Origin: Neofusicoccum parvum
Lineage: Eukaryota; Ascomycota; Dothideomycetes; Botryosphaeriales; Botryosphaeriaceae
Length of the DNA stretch: 64,000 bases
Assembly: GCA_020912385.1 (NCBI GenBank)
Contig: CP087214.1
Location: 2,046,001 to 2,110,000 of the forward strand
Direction: 5' to 3'
Below are positions 22,354 to 32,878 of the stretch, one piece after another. Numbering within the stretch: the first letter of the stretch is position 1; each line of letters starts with the position of its first letter. Below the pieces are notes generated by a model, which was not told the origin of the DNA, did no database searches, and saw only the letters and a program-made list of their open reading frames with translations. The position numbers were made by a program, and so were the translations under genes.

Positions 22354-25300
22354 ATGCCTCCCCGCCGCGCTGGACAGCCGTTCCGGCGGTTAGGCAAGAA
22401 TGGCAACACTTCATACGGACCACGGAAAGGCGGCCCCAGAACAGTGGATGCGTCTACCCTTCGTAGCAGCGAGGCAACCTCCCAAAATGAGAAGCTCGAA
22501 GCCACGCGCCTCGCCAACAGCATCGACGAGACCTTTGGCTTTTCGCGCTACGAGTCTGGAAAGAGAAAGGCCGGCTGGCTGTTCAACATGCACAGTACTA
22601 CGATCGAGGACGAAAATCACCCCGGAGGCCGCGCGGGAGTGGACTACTACTTCATCGGCGACGACGGCGAAGACTACTTCAAGGCGACCGTGGCATACGA
22701 CCCCTACTTTCTGGTGGCAATAAAAAGAGGGAAGGAAGCAGAGGTTGAGGAGTGGTTGAAGCGCGCTTTCGAGGGCCTAGTGAAGAATGTATCCAAGGTC
22801 GAGAAGGAGGATCTCAAGATGCCGAACCATCTTCTGGGTTACCGGAGGACCTTCTTGAAGATTACATTCGTCAATGTTCCGGATCTGCTGGCGGTGCGGA
22901 AGTCGCTACTACCAATTGCGGACACCAACAAGAAGAAGATGAATGCGATGGATACATATGCGGAGGTCGCAAGGTATGCGCGTACGCCGGGAAATTCTGT
23001 GGATTGCACTGACTGGATTCCTAGCGCCAATGCGGGCTTCGACATTTTTGATGACGACCAAGATTACGAGAGACGACCTAATGGATTTGTAGACGCGAGT
23101 GATTTCATTGTTGACATCCGAGAGTACGATGTGCCATACCACGTTCGAGTTGCCATTGATCTGGGTATGTTTTTGAGATTTACCACCAACGGACGTAGCT
23201 GACATGCGATCAGACATCCGCATCGGAAAATGGTACTGGGTAGAGGCGAAGCACGGCACAACGACACTGAGCTGCATAGAAGATCGATTGACGCGTGCCG
23301 ACCCTGTGGTCATGGCATACGATATCGAAACCTGCAAAGCCCCTCTGAAATTCCCCGACTCTTCGATTGACTCAATCATGATGATTTCCTACATGATAGA
23401 TGGGCAGGGTTTTCTTATAACCAACAGGGAGATCGTCTCCGAGGACATTGCGGATTTCGAATATACCCCAAAACCAGAGTACGAGGGACCGTTCATGATT
23501 TTCAACGAGCCGGATGAGAAAGCTATGATCGAGAGGTTTTTTGAGCACATCAAAATCGCAAGGCCGACGGTCATGGTCACGTACAACGGTGACTTCTTCG
23601 ATTGGCCTTACGTTGAAGCCCGAGCGAGTATCCTTGGGATCGACATGTACCAGGAGATCGGCTTCCGGAAAAACAGCGAAGATATCTACCAATCAGATCA
23701 TTGCTGCCATCTGGATGCCTTCGCATGGGTCAACCGTGACAGTTACCTGCCTCAAGGAAGCCGTGGCTTGAAAGCAGTTACAGTCGCCAAGCTTGGATAT
23801 GACCCAGACGAGCTGGACCCGGAACTCATGACTCCCTATGCTTCCGAAAAGCCTCAGATTCTCGCCGAATACTCAGTATCAGACGCCGTCGCAACCTACT
23901 ACCTGTACATGAAATACGTCCATCCTTTCATCTTTTCGCTCTGCACGATCATTCCTCTCGGCCCCGACGACGTATTACGAAAAGGAACGGGTACTCTGTG
24001 TGAGATGTTGCTTATGGTCCAAGCTTACGAAAAAGAGATTGTGCTCCCTAACAAGCACGCGGCGCCCAGAGAGGCTTTCTGGGATGGTCATCTTCTCGAG
24101 TCTGAGACGTATGTTGGTGGACACGTCGAAAGTATCGAGGCAGGTGTGTTTCGAAGCGACATACCTGTGAATTTTGCTCTCGACTCAGCAGCGTTCCAAC
24201 AACTCATCGATGAGTTGGATGCGGCACTGAAGTTCAGCATCACCGTCGAAGAAAAGAAGTCCATGGACGACATCGTCAACTACGATGAAGTCAAGGAGCA
24301 GATCGCCGAAAGACTCAGGATTTTGAGGGACACCCCCAACAGACACGAAAAGCCTTCGATTTACCATTTGGATGTCGCATCCATGTACCCCAACATCATG
24401 ACGACCAACCGTCTGCAGCCAGATTCCATGGTCACGGAAGCAGACTGCGCTGCATGCGACTTCAACAGGCCCGGCAAGACTTGCGATCGACGTTTGCCTT
24501 GGGCGTGGAGAGGAGAATACTTGCCAGCAAAAAGGGACGAATACAACATGATTCGGAATGCACTGGAGAATGAGAGATTCCCAGGAAAAAGACCAGGCAC
24601 GACAAGACCATTCCAAGAACTCTCGCTGGACGAACAAGCTGCCATGATCAAGAAACGGTTGCAGGACTACAGCAAGAAGATTTACCATAAGATCCACGAG
24701 TCCACCACATTGCAACGGGAGTCCATCATTTGCCAGCGCGAAAATCCTTTCTACGTCGACACCGTCAGTACCTTCCGTGATCGGCGTTATGATTTCAAGG
24801 GCAAACAAAAGGTATGGAAGGGAAAGACGGATGCACTGAAGTCGTCTGGCGCCAGTGCGGCCGAGATCGATGAAGCCAAGAAAATGATTATTCTGTTTGA
24901 CTCGTTGCAGCTTGCGCACAAAGTCATCCTGAACAGTTTTTACGGTTACGTCATGAGAAAAGGTTCTCGTTGGTATTCTCTGGAGATGGCTGGCATCACT
25001 TGTTTCACGGGCGCCAGCATCATTCAGATGGCTTGCCAGCTTGTCGAGAGGATAGGGAGACCGCTGGAGCTGGACACGGATGGTATCTGGTGTATCCTGC
25101 CAGCAACCTTCCCGGAGAACTTCGCATTCAAGATGAAGAATGGCAAAAAGGTCGCCATTTCTTACCCTTGTGTCATGTTGAACCACCGAGTCCACGACAA
25201 ATTCACCAACCATCAATACCAGGACCTGAAAGACCCGGCCACCTTCCGTTACGAGACGCGCAGTGACAACAGTATCTTCTTCGAAGTTGATGGACCATAC

Positions 25301-28300
25301 AGGGCCATGATCCTGCCCACATCGAAGGAAGAGGACAAGAACTTGAAGAAGCGTTATGCTGTGTTCAACCACGATGGTAGTCTGGCTGAGTTGAAGGGGT
25401 TCGAAGTGAAGAGAAGAGGAGAGTTGAAGCTCATCAAGATCTTTCAAACGCAGATCTTCAAGTTCTTCCTCGAGGGAACTACGCTCCAAGAAACCTACGA
25501 CGCCGTTGCCAAAGTAGCCAATCAGTGGCTAGATGTCCTTTACTCGCAGGGAACCACGCTTGCAGATGAGGAACTCATCGACCTCATTTGCGAGAACAAA
25601 AGCATGACCAAGACCATAGAAGAATACGGCGGAGCGAAAACCACCGCCATTACCACTGCCAGACGATTGGCCGAGTTTTTGGGAGAACAAATGATCAAGG
25701 ACAAAGGCTTGAACTGCAAGTACATTATTTCTTCTCAGCCGAGGCATGCCCCCGTCACGGAACGTGCCATTCCAGTCGCCATCTTCTCTGCCGAGGAGTC
25801 GGTCAAGAAGTACTTCTTGCGCAAGTGGTTGAAGTCTGATCCGGGTGATTGTGATCCAAGGACCATTACGGACTGGAACTATTACCTCGAGCGTCTTGGG
25901 TCAGTCATCCAGAAGCTCATTACCATACCTGCCGCCCTTCAAAAGGTCCGCAACCCTGTGCCCCGCGTTGCGCACCCTGACTGGCTTGAGAGGAGAATCC
26001 GGATCAAGGACGACATCTTCAAACAGAAGAAGATGACAGACATGTTCGAGAAGAAAGCCTTGACCGACATCGACGCCAATGTGGTCAATAAGAAGATGGC
26101 TGATCTGGAGGATTTCGGAGGGTCGCAAGTGGGCAAGCCCAAGAAGGGAACGGTGACTAAGATGGTGCAGAAGCGCAAAGCTCCGGAACCTGCAGCACCT
26201 ACAGATCCCTATGCAAGCCTGCCTTCAAAGATGCCTTCCATCACCGAGGACTATCAAGGCTGGCTCAAATATCAGAAGCAGAAGTGGAAGATCCAGAAGC
26301 AGCAGAGAATCCGAAGGCGCCAGCTGTTCGGCGAAAAGCGCGCAGATGCTTCTGATGGGCTGGGGACTTTGTTCAGGAACCAGGCCGAGTCGCTCTACAT
26401 GAACACATGGCAACTACTGCAATTGCGCGAGGGCGATTTGCCCGGCGAGGTCAAGATGTTCGTGCTGATTGACAAGAAGGTCCATGTCATCAAGATTGTG
26501 GTCCCCCGACAGGTCTACCTAAATCTGCGCGGCGATGATCTACCCGATGTGTCGATCGAAGGTTGCAACGTGGAGAAAGTCGTCAACCACACTCTTCCGA
26601 ACGGTCACCCTTCTGTCCACCTTTTCAAGCTGACGTTGCCTGAGCAAACCTACGTCACCGAAGCAAAGAACCTCAATCTCCTCTTCAACCATCCAAGCGT
26701 GGAAGGTGTGTATGAGACTCAGGTGCCGCTGAATGTCCGCGCAATGCTCGAGCTTGGTAGCATTTGCACCTTTGATGAGACCCAGCGCGGTGTTCTCGGA
26801 AAGGGTCTCGAGCAAGGATTCGATCTCTCGGCCCTCCGGCGAGTACCCAACCAGCAGCCCTACCTCACTCAGAATCCTCTGGGCTATCTCTACTTGCATC
26901 ACATCATCGCTGGAGACCGACAGATCTTTGCTCTTTTCTCGAGCAACAAGGAGCAGGCACATGTCGTCGTTCTTAACCGATCCAGAGATGTGCAAGGTCT
27001 CCCGAATCTCGACAAGATCTACAAAGAACACTTCGCAGCCCGCCTTCAAGAATCCGAAGGCCAGCCCTGGCAAGAGACCTTCGAGTACCAGGCTGCTATC
27101 CACTTCAAGACGGTCCAGGTTACTACAAAGCGGAAAGCGCACCTCGAGGTTGCGGACGCGATCAAGAAAATGAGGAGCGATGAGTCCAAGCCTATTGTAT
27201 TGGTTGTGCGCGCAGAGAATCAGAAGCTGCTTGCCCATGACATCCCGATCCTCAAGGACATGCCAGTGCTACCGCTCCAGGCTGATGAGGCCGATAAGCA
27301 GCTCCCTCCCCTGGGTTGGCAGTCCTTCGTCGCGAGACGCCTGGTTGATCATTACCTTGATCTCGGGACCTGGATCGCACACCTCATTGGATTGGCTCGA
27401 TACGGCGACATTCCGCTCTGCAACCTGGAAAGAGACGATCCCCGTTTCTTGATCGACATCTCCTATGCCAGGCGCCTGCAAAAGGAAAAGGTCGTTCTCT
27501 GGTGGTCAGAAGGGCCCAAACCAGACCACGCCGGCTATGAGAAAGACGATATTCTCGGCCCTCTTGAGACTGTTGAGATGCCTTCGATCAACAACCCGGG
27601 AACTTACTCTTCGGTGTGTATCGACCTCGAGATCAAGAACCTTGCCATCAGCACCGTACTCTCGTCGTCAATCATCAACGAAGCTGAGGGGTCTGATTCC
27701 GTCTCCTTCAACCCAGCAGCACCAACAGAAGACCAGCCAAGCGATGGATCGAACGTCATCTACTCCGACAACGCTTTCGCATCTGCTGGCATTCTGGTTC
27801 TTCGGGAGATGGTCAAAGCTTGGTGGGCGGAGGCAGAGAAGGGCAGCTACATGGCAGACGTCATGGTTCAACATCTGGTTCGCTGGGTAGAGTGCCCGGG
27901 CTCGTTCCTCTACGACCGCGCATTGCACTACTACGTGCAGATGATGTCACGGAAGGCGCTGCAGCAGCTGATGTCGGACTTCCGGCGTGTGGGCTCTCAT
28001 GTAGTCTTCGCAAGTGCAAACCGGCTTCTCCTGCAGACGACTAAGGCGGAAGTCGGCAACGCGTACGCGTACAGCCAGTACATTCTGAAGACTGTGCATG
28101 CGAAGCCCTTGTTCCAGAGCCTGGACCTGCAGATCAAGGAGTACTGGGATTACCTAGCATGGTATGATGAGTTCAACTATGGCGGCAAAGGTTGCCGCGA
28201 GGTCGTCGAGGCGGAGAACCAGACGCTTGACACTATCATGTGCTGGCATTTCGCAACTTTCCTCCCAGCAGCTCTGCAGCCAGTTTTCAACGACTGGGTC

Positions 28301-29206
28301 GTCGAGTTCATCGAACTAATGCACGCTCGGAAACGACCACAACAGCACATCACCACCTCCACAGAGAACGGCACCGTGCAAGTAGAGTCGACTCCTCGAA
28401 TGACTCAGCTACCCTTCCGCCCTCTAACTCAAGACCCAACCGATGCACCGACCACAGTCCTCACCAAGACCTTCACCAAGCCCCTGACAAAAGAAATAGC
28501 CGCTCTCCTCCGCCGCCAACACCAGGAGGCACTGCACGCCGAACTCGCGCCCGACTGGATGTTCCCCTCGCTGCCCGGCACCAACCCCGACGTCGCAGCC
28601 AGCCTGACCAACCCAACGCTCCAGCTCGTCAAGTGCCTCACGCAAGTCCTCAGCCTCGACAAGAGCATCAACCTCGAGGCGCGCCTGCTTCGCAAAGACC
28701 TGCTCCGCCTCTTCGACGTGCGCGAGTTCAGCGCCGACGCCGCCTTCGCCAACCCGGCCGCCAGCCTGTGGGTGCGCGGACTCGTCTGCGACGAGTGCAC
28801 CGCCGTGCGCGACGTCGACCTCTGCCGCGACGGCGCCCTCGTCGGCACCAGCACCTCGGCCGCGGCGGGCGAGGGCGGCGCCGCCGCCGCCGCCGCGTCG
28901 CTGAACCTGGCTTGCCCCAGCTGCCGCGCGCCCCACGATCCGGCCCGCCTGGAGCAGCGCCTCGCCGCCGACGTGCAGGCGCTGGCGCTCAAGTGGTGCA
29001 CCCAGGACTCCAAGTGCGGGAAGTGCGGCCGCCTGCAGGCGCAGACGGCCGTGTTCATGGAGCACTGCGCGTGCAGCGGGCAGTGGGTGCCGAGTCTGCG
29101 GCGGGAGGAGCTTGTGCGGAGGTTGAGGGTGTACGAGCAGGTGGCCAAGGGGTTCGGGTTTGGGGTGTTGGGGAGTTGCGTGGGGGATGTTATGGAGGGA
29201 TTGTAG
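22354..29206 (+). CDS. POL2: DNA polymerase epsilon catalytic subunit A
   Basis: Three exons: 22354-22973, 23025-23164, 23214-29206, giving 2250 aa, close to the yeast length. Intron 1 (51 nt) is a multiple of three without a stop, so only its splice signals (GTATGC, ACTGAC, CTAG) reveal it. The enzyme is the leading-strand replicase. Visible motifs: exonuclease motif I 'AYDIETCKAPLKFP' near residue 289; polymerase motif A 'DVASMYPNIM' near 639; motif B region 'LNSFYGYVMRKGSRWYSLEMAG'; motif C 'LDTDGIWC' near 873. The catalytically dead C-terminal half follows, and the two C-terminal Cys modules ('VCDEC', 'CPSC', 'CGKC', 'CACSG') start near 2110 and bind the Dpb2-type subunit. The final 250 codons are unusually GC-rich with a small Ala run. 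Confidence 0.97.
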
Positions 29207-29913
29207 GTGAAGTTGGGTGGGTGAATGGAATGGCGTATCTATTGGTGTGGTTCAGGGGGCTGGCAATGGTGGGAGTTTGGGGGGTATGGATGGTGGGTGG
29301 GTGGGTAGGTAGGGGGAACATCTGTGGCGTATTGTTGTTTTTTCAAGAGAATGGAGTTAGTGTTTCGGCATTATTGCATAGCGTTCTTCGTCTAGTTCGG
29401 AACAATTGAGATATCATCACCAAGAGCTTTGTTGACTTGATGCTGTGAACAGGCTCGTCACTAGGTACAGGCTCTGCTGGTGTATTCTGACGTAGCAGAC
29501 AGGTCCGCACAACTTAAGTCATTCAACATTGAGCATCAAACAACAACCTGTCTGCAGCGGATGCAAACATTACGACTATGGCCACGTAGCAAGAAGTTGA
29601 TCCAGTGCTCCATAATGCATAAAATATGACACTCAGGAGTGTACATAACCCGGATTTTCTCTTCTTTGATGTGATTCTCAACGATCCCGACGATTCTTCA
29701 CTTGTGTATCATGACAGCATACTGTTGTAAGCAGCAGGACGCAGAGCATCAACTGACATCTTCTGTTTCTATAGTATATAATTACATTCGAACATGGCCT
29801 CCAAAGCCTCTTCTTCTCTACAATCCACACGCACAGTACTCAGAGCTTCTACATCAGCATTTCCAAGCAGATAACCAGACTCCCCATTAACAACCCCTAC
29901 CAACACAGCTACA
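29207..29913. other. Intergenic region with a 5'UTR intron
   Basis: About 700 bp between POL2 and the small Gly/Ser-rich gene. At 29727-29774 lies a well-formed 48-nt intron (GTAAGC, CTGAC branch site, TATAG acceptor) in the expected 5'UTR of the next gene. An upstream ATG at 29711 precedes it. Confidence 0.5.
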
Positions 29914-30222
29914 ATGTCTTCCGGCGGTGGCCACTATCCCCCTGTCGACGGCTGGTACCGCAGCCACGCCGTCACCAACACCGGCCAGTACTACAACCCA
30001 CCAGCATCCAGCGCTCCTGGCACCTCTGCCCCGAGCACCAGCGGTGGCACTTCTACCAGCGGCGGTCCACGCACCAGTATGGGCGCTTATGATGCCTACA
30101 CTGCTGGTAGCGGCGGCGGCATAACCGCCACGTCCGGTGGTCCTCCCGCTCCTGGCAGCGGCTATGTGCCCAACTTTGGCGGTCACGGTCCGTATGACCC
30201 TAGGGATACGCGACCCTTGTAA
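29914..30222 (+). CDS. Small Gly/Ser/Pro-rich protein
   Basis: Single coding exon of 102 aa starting MSSGGGHYPPVDGWYRS, preceded by an A-rich leader and by the 5'UTR intron at 29727-29774, which supports real transcription. The protein has no signal peptide and no folded domain. It is low-complexity and rich in Gly, Ser, Thr and Pro with scattered Tyr, ending 'GGHGPYDPRDTRPL'. Composition suggests a disordered or condensate-prone peptide, but function is unknown. Codon use resembles the neighbouring genes. Confidence 0.55.
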   Translation: MSSGGGHYPPVDGWYRSHAVTNTGQYYNPPASSAPGTSAPSTSGGTSTSGGPRTSMGAYDAYTAGSGGGITATSGGPPAPGSGYVPNFGGHGPYDPRDTRPL

Positions 30223-30510
30223 GCTCGGTCATATTGCTTTTGCGGCGAGTTCAAGCGCGATGGTGTAATTGAGATACCCCTGACATTTTATTGCTAAGGA
30301 CCTTCATATCCTTTTGGCCCGCCCGGACCTCTCGGTCTGTAATATGGTCAATTTGCAAAGGTAGTGCTACTTTAATCAGAATAGCTAGTATATCAACATT
30401 AATTTACTAAATAACATGTATCTGACAGCCCATACAGGCATATATCAATACTTGATTTCAACGGCTTTGTATCAATTGACAGCCATCAAGGTCACGGGCA
30501 GCAGTACTTC

Positions 30511-31309
30511 CTATGAATTTGACCTACCCGAAGTACTCCCATCAAGGTTCTTCTTCTCTTGCGCAGGTGAAGGTCGAGGAGAAGCGGTAGCACTGACGTT
30601 GTCATGTCGTTGAGTCTTCTTTTCCTGAATACCGCTGCTATCCTTCTTCCTCTTTCGGGAGCACATGCTGCCAACGGTTAGTGATCGCCCGAGTTTATAT
30701 TTGTTTTTTAGAGGTGATGAATGGACTGACCACCAGCCTGCCAGGCCAAGTACACCCATAACGCATGGGATTATGACGCCGAGAGCCCATTTCGGAAATC
30801 CTACCCGTGATGTTATCATAAATATTGTAGAGATATTCCGCACGATTGATTTACCGGTAGGAAACCCTGATGACCCGCTCGGCGGCGGCGTTCCGCTAGA
30901 AGTGGTGCCAGGCTGTGTAGCCGTGGCCCCCACCGAAGATTGGGAAGTCTCAGAGAGAGTCGCTGTACTACTGGTTGTAATGTTGGCGGAGGTGATGTAG
31001 GTTGTCGTTTCTGTAACGAAGTTTCCGATGTTGTCGGTGGTCAAGAAAAGCTGTGTTGTAATGTATGTTGAAACACTTTTTGTGACTGTTCGAAAGGTGG
31101 TCGAATCCGCGAAGTTTTGATTTGACTCCGCATCCTGTCTTCTCTGGACATCTTTTGCGCCATTTTCGCTCGATGCCTAGAACCAGGGAAAGCGTAAGTA
31201 ACATTCAGAGGGAGACAGGCAGATTCCGACGAACCGAGCCAAATGTTACCAGGAGCAAAGTGATGAGCACCAGACTGATGCTGCATCGCCTTTTCTCAAA
31301 GAAACGCAT
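30511..31309 (-). CDS. Single-pass surface protein, Ser/Thr-rich ectodomain
   Basis: Four exons on the minus strand: 31309-31250, 31176-30855, 30800-30731, 30667-30511, giving 202 aa. Exon 1 is essentially the signal peptide (MRFFEKRRCSISLVLITLLL); an upstream in-frame ATG exists but would bury it. Exon 2 encodes a Thr/Ser-rich ectodomain with likely O-glycosylation and NIT/NIS sequons. Exons 3 and 4 encode one membrane helix (about 'WALGVIIPCVMGVLGLAGW') followed by 'CMCSRKRKK', a Cys and basic stop-transfer patch, and a hydrophilic tail. Introns 2 (54 nt) and 3 (63 nt) are multiples of three without stops; branch sites (ATAAC-like and CTAAC) and acceptors support them. The layout resembles fungal wall-stress sensors of the Mid2/Wsc type, but the specific cysteine domains are absent. 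Role unknown. Confidence 0.65.
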
Positions 31310-31579
31310 GTCAAAATCTCTGCGAGGCGCTGGTGGGAAGTCTGGACTTGTTACTTTGCCGAAGAATCCTACACTGCTGCTACTCTTCCACATATAGTAC
31401 GTTAAAATCTCCGCCCCCACTGCTAGCTCAGCTCCTTTAAGGATCGTGTCCGGGGCTGAACTCAGCTGAACCGGTGGCTGTTTTGCGCCCTCAGCTCCCC
31501 CGCACGGCTACTGATAACATGAGAACAACATATAATCGATAGCGGCCCACCCACACTCTACCTACTCTACCCCTTCAAA

Positions 31580-32815
31580 ATGTCGGAAAATACCACGCTT
31601 GATTGTCAGCCGTTGACCCACTACAACTCCTTCGAGCAATACGTTGAGGCGATCTTTAACGTTACCGGCGGCGATCTGAATCGCGTTGATGGCTGCAAGG
31701 CTGAGGTTTGCGGCGCGCTTTGGGGGACGGGAAATGCCGACATCTCAGGCATTGGAGTAAGTGACCGAGCTCCTCGATCAAACACACGGCGCTGACAGCA
31801 CTTGTAGATGACCGTCGGATACGTTCTGGACAACGCGCTGGGCTTCATCCTGGCCATACTATCTCTTTTCGGGCCACGCCTCGACAAACTCGTCCGCCAC
31901 GGGCCAAGCCACTCAATGCGCCATGCAGCTTCCGACGTGCTGGAAGCTTATCACAGTAGCGCCACTTTCTTGGCGCTCTCCATTCAGGTTGCCAGCATCG
32001 TGGTGCTGGCGCGATCGGACTTCGGAATCAGCGCCAGTGGGATGGGGGATGTGACGGTCCAGCTGACATGGACGACGTCGGTGTTAACTTTGCTGCCGTT
32101 GCTATACTGCACTTTCATTCCCCGCCTTGGCTGTTCTTTCGAGTCTGCTACTGACTGCAGTCACTGCCAAGAGAAGTCAGACCGAATGCAGAAAAAAGAA
32201 GAGTACAGAAGGGAGTGCCTCCGTCACTACCTCTTCGTTATTTGCTGGATGCTATCTCTCTATCCCTTTCTGAGTCGGATGATTGAGACGTATGGGCCTT
32301 CTAAGATTGGAGATGGCGGAGGTGCTACCATATCGAATGCGGACTGGAACACCATCTCCAGAACTTGTCACGAGGGTGTGGTTGACGTTAGTCAAGACGA
32401 AATGACAGCAATCCACGCCAGTGGCATCACGAGCTGGCTGTTTATCTCCATTCTCGCTATAGCGTCAATGGTAGGTTTTGGTGTCAGGAGAAATCACCCA
32501 GACTCAAAGATAGGGTGGGTCATGGACCAGACCTCCTTGTTGCCTACCCAAGTCCGAACAAGCCACCGAGGCACCACCCCTGTAGCATGGGTGATCATGT
32601 TTGCGGTTCCCCTCTTCTCTTCACTACAGCTTTGGGCATACTTCAGACTTCAGCGATATCAGCAAGATATGTCGAACGCATCAGGGAGCTCGGACACAGA
32701 CTCGGAATGGGGATTTGGTCAGATTGTAGCGTTGACAGTGTTCGTTCCCGTTCTTGTTGAGATTTGGTACGCATCTCGGGAGTGGTACAGTGTACGAAAG
32801 AGATACGTGGAATAG
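31580..32815 (+). CDS. Seven-helix membrane protein of unknown function
   Basis: Two exons, 31580-31756 and 31808-32815, 394 aa; the 51-nt intron (GTAAGT ... CTGAC ... GTAG) is phase 0. The N-terminal 60 residues are hydrophilic with NTT and NVT sequons and three Cys, and look extracellular. Seven hydrophobic segments follow: about 'VGYVLDNALGFILAILSLF', 'ATFLALSIQVASIVVLA', 'TWTTSVLTLLPLLYCTFI', 'YLFVICWMLSLYPFL', 'SWLFISILAIASMVGF', 'VAWVIMFAVPLFSSLQLW' and 'FGQIVALTVFVPVLVEIW'. A Cys pair sits between helices 3 and 4. No known receptor or transporter motif was recognised. The gene ends 63 bp from the end of the convergent damaged HET gene. Confidence 0.75.
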
Positions 32816-32878
32816 ATTGACCTTAAACTTGATAAGACAAGCAAAGAAACTTCAAGAATAACCCCACCATTAATCCCC

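Noticed and set aside
24185..25489. 434-aa open frame antisense to POL2
   Set aside because: It is the complement of a strongly conserved coding exon and has no family features of its own.
28240..29409. 389-aa Arg/Pro-rich frame over the POL2 3' end
   Set aside because: Out-of-frame reading of the GC-rich POL2 C-terminus; the conserved zinc modules are in the POL2 frame.
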